From positions 1 to 5,879 of the forward strand of contig JAJYBO010000196.1 in assembly GCA_021778975.1 (NCBI GenBank): 5,879 bases of DNA, given 5' to 3'. The translations under genes were made by a program, and so were the position numbers. Position 1 is the stretch's first letter. Every line of letters starts with the position of its first letter. This document shows positions 1 through 5,879 of this stretch, one piece after another. This DNA is from Deltaproteobacteria bacterium. Lineage in GTDB: Bacteria > Desulfobacterota > Desulfobacteria > Desulfobacterales > Desulfatirhabdiaceae. Below the pieces are notes generated by a model, which searched no databases, was not told the origin of the DNA, and saw nothing but the letters and a program-made list of their open reading frames with translations.

Positions 1-2
1 TA

Positions 3-30
3 TTTGTATCATCCTTCATTGTTTTGTCAA
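3..30 (-). promoter_or_regulatory. Possible sigma70 promoter directed out of the left edge
   Basis: On the minus strand a perfect TTGACA (25-30) is followed after 16 bases by TACAAA (3-8), preceded by TG one base upstream as in extended -10 elements. It lies 53 bases beyond the hydrolase stop and points in the same direction, so it could drive the next gene off the window. The -10 is only a 4 of 6 match and the area is AT-rich, so chance is a real alternative. Confidence 0.33.
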
Positions 31-83
31 CGTCATTTTGGCGGTCTCACAGAGGCGATGCGATGCCGGAACGTTTGGATATT
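31..83. other. Short non-coding stretch after the hydrolase; no clear terminator
   Basis: The bases following the hydrolase stop contain only trivial inverted repeats, such as CTC-ACA-GAG with a 3-base loop, and no stem followed by a T-run. I see no rho-independent terminator or gene. The transcript may end by Rho or read through to the next gene. Confidence 0.4.
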
Positions 84-863
84 TCATACTGGTTGGATTG
101 TCACAGTATTTAAAAAATTCTGGATCGCCCGATTTACTTCATGCGGTTTTTCCATGGGGGAAAAGTGCCCGGCATCCTGGATGGTTACCCGTTTGGCGTT
201 TTTGATGGTGTCCGCCAGAAACGTGGCGTATTTTACGGGCGTCAGTCTGTCGTCAGTTGCCGCCAGCACCAGGACAGGCGTTTCGATCCGGCCAAGTTCC
301 GCAGTGACATCAAACGCGTCACAGGCCCGAAAATCACCGGATGCGACGGCCGGCTGGCACAGGACAGATGCTTCGATTTCAGAACGAAACCTTTCCACAT
401 CGGTTTTGGCCGAAATAGCCACCGAAAAAATTGATTTCACAAAATCCGCATAGTTTCGTTCGATCATTTCAAAGATCAGAGGTGTTACCTTCAATCTGGC
501 GCCGGTATTGATGAGAATTCCCGCCGAAAAGCGATCCGGATAGTCCAGGATAAGCCGCTGCGTGATGGCGCCTCCCATGCTCAGTCCACAGGGGACAGGG
601 CGGGGCGCCTGGATGTGATCTATAAAGCCCGCCACCACATCGGCATATTCGGTGATATTGTTTCTGCCCGGCCCCGTGCTGGCGCCGTGCCCCGGAAGAT
701 CGAGCGCGACCGTATTGGCCGTTTCCGATAACGCCATGACCTGAGAATTCCAGAATGTATTGTTGGATGCCGCCCCATGAATGAAAATAAGCGTCGGTTT
801 TTGGGGCGCAAGCGGCCAACATCCGCAGGTAAAACCGATACCGGCCATTTCGAGTTTTTTCAA
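84..863 (-). CDS. Alpha/beta hydrolase fold protein
   Basis: A 259-residue protein starting at TTG (863), chosen because of the ideal AAGGAGG site 7 bases upstream; the ATG at 848 is the alternative. It shows the canonical fold landmarks: an oxyanion-hole HGAAS (29-33), the strand and turn ALDLPGHG (53-60), and a nucleophile elbow GLSMGG with S95. The acid lies in ATDDRLTP (D205 by the usual spacing), and the catalytic histidine is H233 in DAGHFSPMEKP. A cap region of about 70 residues lies between 120 and 190. The length is normal for single-domain esterase, lactonase or thioesterase-like members, and nothing identifies the substrate. No signal peptide is seen, so it should be cytosolic. It lies 15 bases after prkA and is probably co-transcribed with it, which is unusual because the PrkA-DUF444-SpoVR trio does not normally include a hydrolase. 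The fold and triad are secure; the physiological role is unknown. Confidence 0.92.
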   Translation of the reverse strand: MKKLEMAGIGFTCGCWPLAPQKPTLIFIHGAASNNTFWNSQVMALSETANTVALDLPGHGASTGPGRNNITEYADVVAGFIDHIQAPRPVPCGLSMGGAITQRLILDYPDRFSAGILINTGARLKVTPLIFEMIERNYADFVKSIFSVAISAKTDVERFRSEIEASVLCQPAVASGDFRACDAFDVTAELGRIETPVLVLAATDDRLTPVKYATFLADTIKNAKRVTIQDAGHFSPMEKPHEVNRAIQNFLNTVTIQPV

Positions 864-870
864 GATCGTT

Positions 871-877
871 CCTCCTT
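871..877 (-). promoter_or_regulatory. Perfect Shine-Dalgarno site fixing a TTG start
   Basis: On the minus strand this reads AAGGAGG, fully complementary to the 16S rRNA tail, with 7 bases to the TTG at 863. It lies in the 15-base gap, immediately after the prkA stop. The next in-frame ATG, at 848, would be 22 bases away from this site, so TTG is the preferred start. Confidence 0.85.
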
Positions 878-878
878 T

Positions 879-3212
879 TTAAATCGTCGCAAATTCTTCA
901 GGCAGTTCATTGTCAATGACGTACATGCTGACTTCGCGGGCGCCCTGCTGGGTGTAGCGGAATTTATTGCACAGATTGGTGATGAGAAATCCAACATCGT
1001 TCTGGATGCGCTTGTCGTAAGTTTTATAGGCTTCGGCGCCGTAGTCCTTGATGGCCATGCGGAAGTTCTTGTTGTCTATGAACGGATCCAGCGCTTTTTC
1101 CTTGATGTTGAAAATATAGCGTTCATGCAGGGCCTGAAACAGAGCGGTTTCCTTGATGGATTTGCCTTCTACCAGAATCTCCTGCGTCAGTGTATGGGAG
1201 GTGTATTCCCGCTGGGTATCCCTGCGGAAAGCCAGGTGTTTGGCCAAAACCGTCTTGGCGCCGATGAGATGATTTTCGATGCCCCTGAAAAAATCCTCGG
1301 TGATCTCCAGCCGGTCCCCGGTATAGACGCAAACTTCTTCGGTGCCGGATTCAAAATTGACTGCAAAAATATAGTTCTGGATATCCCGGGATATCTGATC
1401 TTCGTTGAAATAGAAAAGCGATTCTTTGACTTCCTGCAGCACCGTATAATTATACAGGTGCAGCAGCGCATCCAGAAATCCGGATGGAATGGAATGGCTC
1501 AAATCTTTCCGGATATTGGTGAAATAATTGTACAGGGAATTCATGTTGATAAGACTGTCTTCTTTGGAACAGCTCGAATAGAATTCGTTAAAAATTTTGA
1601 TGGCGTCCCGGCCCGAAAAACCGTTGATGCCTTCAAATTCAGACTCTGCGATGATCTTGCGTCGGCGCTGGGCGGTAAAACGCTTGCGGTCATCCTCGGT
1701 CAGCCACAGGGGAATGTACCCCGTGTATATCTCCATTTTGAGAAGATGCAGATTGTCATCACAATATTGACGGTATTTTTCAGGGTTCGTGATCCACTCC
1801 AGCAGGGCTTCGGATCGGGTTTTCAAGCGGGAGGCGATGATCACCCGCGCGAAATTGTGCAACACTCTGGGCAGAAAACAGTCGTCAATATGTTTGCCGA
1901 AAATGTTGCGGTAGATATTCACTTCCGTCTGCAAATCCAGCACGTAGGGGATGTTGATGTAGGCGATGCGGTCTGAAAATGACTGTACATCCTGGATGTT
2001 TTTCTTGTCTTCCGGATTCATGAGCGCAATGAACAGTGAGTTCACATTTTCCTCGATGTCCTCAACCTTGTGAACTGCTTCGCTGATGATATTGTGAAGC
2101 TCGATCAACCGCTCGATATTGTGGGATTTAATATCCATCAAGGCGTAAATCCCGTTGTTGGTCTTGGCATATTGCGAAAAAAGGTACTTGACCTGATTGC
2201 TGTCTTTGAGAAGCCCGTTGATGCGGCTTTGCAGCAGCGGGTTGGTCATGACGTTCTGGCGCATGGGCTTGTCGCCGGGGTTGAAAACGGTAATGCCTTC
2301 GCCCAGCCTTCGGTTGAACTGATAGGGCCTGGCGTAGATCATCTCGAAAACCTTGATGGGGCTTTTGAGCTTCTTTAAAAGCGCCTCGTACAGCGAGCTG
2401 CAAATGGTGCAGGGATGGTCGTGAAACACCCATTCGTACTCTTTTTCCATAAAGAGTTTCCATTTGAATTCATCATTCTGGAACAGATCATCCAGAAAGG
2501 CCCGGCGATAGTTTTTGGGGATCATGAGAATGGGATGGTCATGACTGGGACAGGGTACTTCAACAAAATCCTCCAAAATCGCGGCATTGTGAAAATTGTC
2601 GAGAATCTCCTGTTTTCCGGTATCGAAAGAATCTGGCGAGTCTTCACCAGATTCCTGACGCTGCGGAAACCGGCTCAACAACTGGAGCATTCTGTCCATG
2701 ACCGTGCCGGCGCCCGTTTCAGGGACACCTCCCAGCATTCGGGCATTCAGGCGCCATACGGTTTCATAACGGAAACCATCTTCTGTATTGGTGTATTCCT
2801 CGAATTTTCTCAGAAGATTATTTAAAAATGTGCTTTTCCCGCATCCTGGAGGGCCGTCGAAAATGTATATCTTATTCTGTTGCGCGCCCCGCTTGAGGGC
2901 GTCCACCTGATGAACCAGTCGGTTGGCGAACAATCGGTCGGCGAAAAACGGGTGATCGGCCTTGTCCACAAACAGCCGGTTACAGTCATAGCTGATGAAA
3001 TTGATGGATTCCGGGTCATCCGGATATTCATCTACCCCGGCGCCAACATAGGCGTGGATCATGTCGTGAAAAACCTGAAAGATGTTGCGCAGCACTCGCG
3101 CCGGATTCACGGACAGGATCTTGATAAAGTCCTGAAACGAAATCGGCGTGCGATGATCCTGCTCGCTGATCATCTGATCCAGATGTTGAATCGCATAGAC
3201 GATTTTTTCCAT
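879..3212 (-). CDS. prkA: PrkA / YeaG-type AAA+ protein (putative serine kinase), long divergent form
   Basis: A complete 777-residue protein, clearly longer than E. coli YeaG (about 640). The ATG at 3212 is the first start codon after an in-frame stop. Its ribosome site is weak (GGA 7 bases upstream), so coupling to spoVR translation is likely. The N-terminal region (1-110) precedes Walker A GPPGCGKST (120-128). Residues about 162-215 are an acidic, low-complexity stretch that looks inserted relative to familiar PrkA proteins. Then come CPSHDHP (221-227) and HPCTIC (266-271), a C-x2-H / C-x2-C pair. The segment TNNGIYALMD (351-360) matches the Walker B-like region; N399 in ALMNPED and R415 in SFSDRIAYINIPY fit sensor and arginine-finger positions. 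The block EGINGFSGRDAIKIF (527-541) marks the start of the PrkA C-terminal domain, which is more divergent. Family members have been reported as serine kinases, and the Bacillus protein also as an AAA protease, so the activity is open. It probably acts in the cytosol with the DUF444 and SpoVR partners. TAA stop. Confidence 0.9.
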   Translation of the reverse strand: MEKIVYAIQHLDQMISEQDHRTPISFQDFIKILSVNPARVLRNIFQVFHDMIHAYVGAGVDEYPDDPESINFISYDCNRLFVDKADHPFFADRLFANRLVHQVDALKRGAQQNKIYIFDGPPGCGKSTFLNNLLRKFEEYTNTEDGFRYETVWRLNARMLGGVPETGAGTVMDRMLQLLSRFPQRQESGEDSPDSFDTGKQEILDNFHNAAILEDFVEVPCPSHDHPILMIPKNYRRAFLDDLFQNDEFKWKLFMEKEYEWVFHDHPCTICSSLYEALLKKLKSPIKVFEMIYARPYQFNRRLGEGITVFNPGDKPMRQNVMTNPLLQSRINGLLKDSNQVKYLFSQYAKTNNGIYALMDIKSHNIERLIELHNIISEAVHKVEDIEENVNSLFIALMNPEDKKNIQDVQSFSDRIAYINIPYVLDLQTEVNIYRNIFGKHIDDCFLPRVLHNFARVIIASRLKTRSEALLEWITNPEKYRQYCDDNLHLLKMEIYTGYIPLWLTEDDRKRFTAQRRRKIIAESEFEGINGFSGRDAIKIFNEFYSSCSKEDSLINMNSLYNYFTNIRKDLSHSIPSGFLDALLHLYNYTVLQEVKESLFYFNEDQISRDIQNYIFAVNFESGTEEVCVYTGDRLEITEDFFRGIENHLIGAKTVLAKHLAFRRDTQREYTSHTLTQEILVEGKSIKETALFQALHERYIFNIKEKALDPFIDNKNFRMAIKDYGAEAYKTYDKRIQNDVGFLITNLCNKFRYTQQGAREVSMYVIDNELPEEFATI

Positions 3213-3226
3213 AATTCAGTCCATTT

Positions 3227-4870
3227 TCAACCTTCGGTTATTTTTTTGGAGAGCTTTCGGTTTTCCATCGTATAGACCATCCGCTGCCATTTGACCTGTG
3301 GCGGATAGTCTTTGGTGGATTTGGCGGCGTCACTTTTGACACCGGACGGCGTTACGGAAACGACATCGCTGGTTTCAAGCTGCACCGGCCCTCCCCAGAG
3401 GTATTCGATTCCCATCATGGTGTTGGCGATGAATTCGTTTACCAGCGGCTTTTCCTCGAACCGATGCACCATATAGAGCGTGTTGTTACCGCGCCTGTCC
3501 GGAAGCACCTCGATAAATGGCGGATGGTACAGGGTATCCAGCAGCATTTGTCGGTAATCTTCGGCATTGCGGCTCTTGACGTAATATTCCCACACCATCC
3601 GCTCCTCGTTCAGACGTCGGCCCGCCACAAACAAATTGTTGCGGGTGACGAAATCCTGATCCACAAACGCATTGATGAACGTAAAATCGCTGTAATTTTC
3701 CCGGACCTGAAATATCGCCTCGCGCCCCCGATGGGTTTCCGCGTCATAGTGCTTCCGCTGGAGTTGATCCTGAATCCTCTCGAAATCATAAGAAAATTTG
3801 CCTTTTTCAGCCATATTCTCCACATAGTGAAACAGGCGCATTCCCAGCGCGTACGGGTTCAGCCCCACCCGCGGCATGGAGGTGACGCCGGCGTTCACCC
3901 GGGCGAATTCGACTTCATGGCTCCGAATGCGGTCGTCTCTCAAAAAGAGTGTCTCGTGCCAGTAACTGGCCCAGCCTTCGTTCATGATTTTGGTCCGGAT
4001 CTGCGGCTGAAAAAACAGGGAGGTATTTCGCACCACCTGCATCACCAGCTTCATCCAGCGGTTTTCCTCCTTGTTGACGAAATCCGAATGATCTATCAGA
4101 TACTGGAGGACATCCATCCGGCGCTCCGGAACCCGGCTCTGACTCTTCTGAAACATGGCTTCAAACTCCGGATACTTCACGGCCGCGTCCGAAAAGAACA
4201 TCTGTTCGCCAAGATCGCCATGATCGTGGAGGTTGGTGTTATAGGCCTGAATTTCTTTGACGAATTCTCCGATGGAGATTTTTCGGACATCTTGAAGAAA
4301 TACATCGAAGTAGTAGTTCAGACGCGCGGACTGCGACACCGAAGGCGCGGCATGTACTTTAGAGAGGGTATCGAAATACCCCACCAGATTGTCCGCCCCT
4401 CGTGAAAATTCGATGATGTAATCTACCCATCGGCCTTTATCCGCACGAAGTTTGGCGATGGCGCGCTTGTCCGACAGCGCCTGGCCGGTAAAATCGTCAT
4501 CCCAGGTGTGGCGGAAAAACAGGTTGTTCTGAAAAAAATCAATGTGCGCCAGCACATGATAGAAAATCATGACATTCAGCCAGTCCGGATTGTTGTCGTT
4601 GTAAAACGAAATGGCCGGACGGGTGTTGATGACGGTCTCGTAAGGGTTTCCGGGATACAGCTCGTATTTGCCTTTTTCTTTCAGCACCTCGACATCATGA
4701 ACCCAGTAATCATACAGGGTGGGAATCATGATTTTAGGCGACAGCTCAAGAAGATCGCGGTTGGTGACGATATATTCCAGCGTCTCATCCCCAAACCGGA
4801 GACCGGCGTCACGGGCTCTTTCCTTGCATCCTTCCATGATACTTTTGGTGTGTTGATTGATGAGTTCCAT
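3227..4870 (-). CDS. spoVR: SpoVR / YcgB family protein
   Basis: A complete 547-residue protein, a little longer than E. coli YcgB (about 510). The ATG at 4870 follows a GAGGAA ribosome site. Recognisable SpoVR blocks run in order: the N-terminal YPGNPYETVINTRPAISFY region (72-90), then HVLAHIDFFQNNLFF (105-119) with H105 and H109. After these come FFQPQIRTKIMNEGW joined to ASYWHETLF (286-309) with the hallmark N297, E298, W300 and H305, and VGLNPYALG (335-343). A charged tail of about 40 residues follows residue 500 and may be an extension. No signal peptide or transmembrane segment is seen. In Bacillus the family affects spore cortex formation; in non-sporulating Gram-negatives the role is unclear, with links to starvation and biofilm states. 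The conserved His and Glu residues suggest metal binding, but no enzymatic activity is established. The stop (TGA, 3227-3229) lies 14 bases before the prkA start, so the two genes are probably translationally coupled. The family call is very secure; the function is not. Confidence 0.93.
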   Translation of the reverse strand: MELINQHTKSIMEGCKERARDAGLRFGDETLEYIVTNRDLLELSPKIMIPTLYDYWVHDVEVLKEKGKYELYPGNPYETVINTRPAISFYNDNNPDWLNVMIFYHVLAHIDFFQNNLFFRHTWDDDFTGQALSDKRAIAKLRADKGRWVDYIIEFSRGADNLVGYFDTLSKVHAAPSVSQSARLNYYFDVFLQDVRKISIGEFVKEIQAYNTNLHDHGDLGEQMFFSDAAVKYPEFEAMFQKSQSRVPERRMDVLQYLIDHSDFVNKEENRWMKLVMQVVRNTSLFFQPQIRTKIMNEGWASYWHETLFLRDDRIRSHEVEFARVNAGVTSMPRVGLNPYALGMRLFHYVENMAEKGKFSYDFERIQDQLQRKHYDAETHRGREAIFQVRENYSDFTFINAFVDQDFVTRNNLFVAGRRLNEERMVWEYYVKSRNAEDYRQMLLDTLYHPPFIEVLPDRRGNNTLYMVHRFEEKPLVNEFIANTMMGIEYLWGGPVQLETSDVVSVTPSGVKSDAAKSTKDYPPQVKWQRMVYTMENRKLSKKITEG

Positions 4871-4966
4871 AAAATTCCTCGAAAGTCGGAAAACAACATC
4901 TACCGAACAGGGATCACTGCCTGGCCGGAATATAGTGATGGACGCGGCGGAAAAATGGATCCGTGC
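4871..4966 (-). other. 96-base intercistronic gap with a weak inverted repeat
   Basis: This is the only sizeable gap inside the gene cluster, lying between the DUF444 stop codon and the SpoVR start. It contains a 6-bp inverted repeat (ATCACT at 4913-4918 and AGTGAT at 4934-4939) around a 15-base loop. There is no T-tract after it, so it is not a convincing terminator. A TATATT element falls inside the gap on the minus strand, but no matching -35 hexamer stands upstream of it. I see no small gene here. The stretch may act as a spacer or mRNA processing site; no function can be shown from sequence. Confidence 0.3.
4875..4880 (-). promoter_or_regulatory. Ribosome binding site of the SpoVR-family gene
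   Basis: On the minus strand this reads GAGGAA. The GAGG core lies 6 bases before the ATG at 4870, which is good Shine-Dalgarno geometry and supports that start. The 96-base gap means this gene probably initiates independently rather than by coupling to the DUF444 gene. Confidence 0.75.
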
Positions 4967-5879
4967 TTATGAGATGAGCCGCCGGATGCCTTCGATCAGA
5001 CGGGCTTCATCGGCATCCTGGCTCATGGTATCCAGACGGATCAGCCGGGATCGGGATGTCAGCAGATCGGATTTTTTCAGATATCTCTCAACTTCCGTGG
5101 CGCCGGAGGACGCTGAACCATGTGTTGCAATGGTGATACCGACCCGACTGGCGTAGGACAGCGTCTGTTGAATGGCCGGAATGGCTTCCTTACCTTCGAC
5201 ATCCCAGTCATCGCCATCCGTACCGTGAAATACATAAATGTTGTAATCCTGAGCCAGATTTTCTTTCTGAACGATTTCATTCACCAGCTTGAACGCGGAC
5301 GCCACCATGGTGCCGCCCGCGACCTTTGAATTGTAGTAGGTATAAAAATCTGGGACTTCCCTGGCTTCGGTGTCATGGAGGATAAAGCGCGACTCGACCT
5401 GCTTTTCGTACTGATAGAGCAGCCAACTGTAGATTAGAACATGCTGGGAAACGATGAGTTCCGTGGGTTTTCCAGACATGGATCCCGAATAGTCCCTCAG
5501 AAAGAACACCATGGCCTGGGATTCGTAATCTTTTTCGCGGGAGAGTATCCGGTAAATCTTGTCCGCCGGCGAAATCAGAAAACGGGAGGTGTCAATATCA
5601 CTGACATCCGGCACATTTCCCAGATGGATATTGGTCTCCAGGATTTTTTTCAGGGTGGCTTTCTTGTCTAAAAACTGGCCGAATCCCCGGTGCCGATCCG
5701 TCATTTCATAAGTATATTTGGTGAAAGACCGCTTTTTGCCTTTTTCCTGCAAATTGGGCAGTTCAAATTTCTCGGTGAGAATCTTGCCGAGATCATAGGC
5801 GCTCGATTCCATTTCGTGAGGGCCGTCTTCTCCCTGACCTGGGCCGGCCCCCGCGCCTTCCTGCGGGCGCACCGGTTCT
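4967..5879 (-). CDS. yeaH: DUF444 / YeaH-YhbH family VWA-like protein (5' end outside window)
   Basis: Partial gene: the frame stays open to the right edge, so the true start is outside. A GTG at 5872 is internal, because codons for E and P precede it in frame. About 303 residues are visible; the family is usually about 370-430 residues, so roughly the first 100 are missing. Numbering from that GTG, residues 1-19 are a Gly/Pro-rich linker (EGAGAGPGQGEDG) typical of the middle of DUF444 proteins. Next comes a helix ending KFELPNLQEKGK, then the VWA-like domain. It has a MIDAS-type DxSxS motif, RDYSGSMSG (D127, S129, S131), a GGT segment (T188) and GTDGDDW (219-223), matching the family's LMDVSGSM, GGTIVSS and SDGDNW blocks in diverged form. 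No signal peptide or membrane segment is visible in this part. It is probably a cytosolic metal-dependent adaptor for the PrkA-type ATPase encoded two genes downstream. The family call is strong; orthology to E. coli YeaH is less certain. It ends in TAA. Confidence 0.88.
   Translation of the reverse strand, partial: EPVRPQEGAGAGPGQGEDGPHEMESSAYDLGKILTEKFELPNLQEKGKKRSFTKYTYEMTDRHRGFGQFLDKKATLKKILETNIHLGNVPDVSDIDTSRFLISPADKIYRILSREKDYESQAMVFFLRDYSGSMSGKPTELIVSQHVLIYSWLLYQYEKQVESRFILHDTEAREVPDFYTYYNSKVAGGTMVASAFKLVNEIVQKENLAQDYNIYVFHGTDGDDWDVEGKEAIPAIQQTLSYASRVGITIATHGSASSGATEVERYLKKSDLLTSRSRLIRLDTMSQDADEARLIEGIRRLIS

Noticed and set aside
4..453. Plus-strand open frame opposite the hydrolase 3' half
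   Set aside because: It overlaps the catalytic His and Asp region of a well-supported hydrolase, has no recognisable domain, and its product looks like composition-driven noise.
846..848. ATG as the hydrolase start
   Set aside because: It would be 22 bases from the perfect AAGGAGG, whereas the upstream TTG has ideal 7-base spacing.
777..1976. Long plus-strand open frame (399 codons) opposite prkA
   Set aside because: Its codons are exactly in register with the antisense of prkA codons, so it stays open only because prkA rarely uses TTA, CTA and TCA there. Its translation has no recognisable domain, while the minus strand encodes clear PrkA motifs.
3231..3235. GAAGG near the SpoVR stop as the prkA ribosome site
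   Set aside because: It lies 18 bases before the prkA ATG, too far for normal use. A weak GGA at 7 bases plus coupling to spoVR translation is more likely.
3464..4405. Plus-strand open frame (313 codons) opposite the SpoVR gene
   Set aside because: Same mirror-frame effect: codon register matches the SpoVR antisense, and there is no family resemblance. The SpoVR reading is unmistakable.
4913..4939. Inverted repeat in the 96-base gap as a rho-independent terminator
   Set aside because: The stem is only 6 bp with a 15-base loop and no following T-tract, and the downstream gene lacks a clear promoter of its own.
5870..5872. GTG as the start of the DUF444 gene
   Set aside because: The frame continues upstream to the window edge, and the residues after it are the family's internal Gly-rich linker, so a large N-terminal part is expected outside the window.

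Overview
The window holds four genes, all on the minus strand, so the biological reading direction is right to left. They appear to form one operon or the end of one. In transcription order they are a VWA-type DUF444 protein of the YeaH/YhbH family (its 5' end lies beyond the right edge), a SpoVR/YcgB-family protein, a long PrkA/YeaG-type AAA+ protein, and a small alpha/beta hydrolase. The last three are separated by only 14 and 15 bases. The first two are separated by 96 bases.

The first three genes are the known PrkA-DUF444-SpoVR trio (YeaG, YeaH and YcgB in E. coli; PrkA, YhbH and SpoVR in Bacillus). This trio is linked to stationary-phase, starvation or sporulation physiology, but its biochemistry is poorly defined. 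The copies here look like a divergent branch. The PrkA homologue is 777 residues, against about 640 in E. coli YeaG, and carries an extra segment after the Walker A motif plus a C-x2-H / C-x2-C putative zinc site. The DUF444 protein keeps a MIDAS-like metal site in altered form. The SpoVR protein keeps its hallmark NEGW...H motif and a paired-histidine segment. An AAA+ ATPase with a VWA partner recalls MoxR-VWA machines, so a working model is an ATPase/VWA/SpoVR complex. That is inference.

The fourth gene, an alpha/beta hydrolase with an intact Ser-Asp-His triad, is not a usual member of the trio. Its TTG start sits 7 bases after a perfect AAGGAGG ribosome site in the 15-base gap behind prkA, so it very probably belongs to the same transcript. 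A sigma70-like promoter may lie at the extreme left edge, firing out of the window, which would mark the next transcription unit.

Base composition is roughly balanced. Gene content and protein style suggest a Gram-negative bacterium, perhaps a Desulfobacterota (delta-proteobacterial) lineage; this assignment is a low-confidence guess. No RNA genes, mobile elements, CRISPR arrays or long repeats were seen. The only stretches without a gene are about 83 bases at the left edge and the 96-base gap; both are described below.
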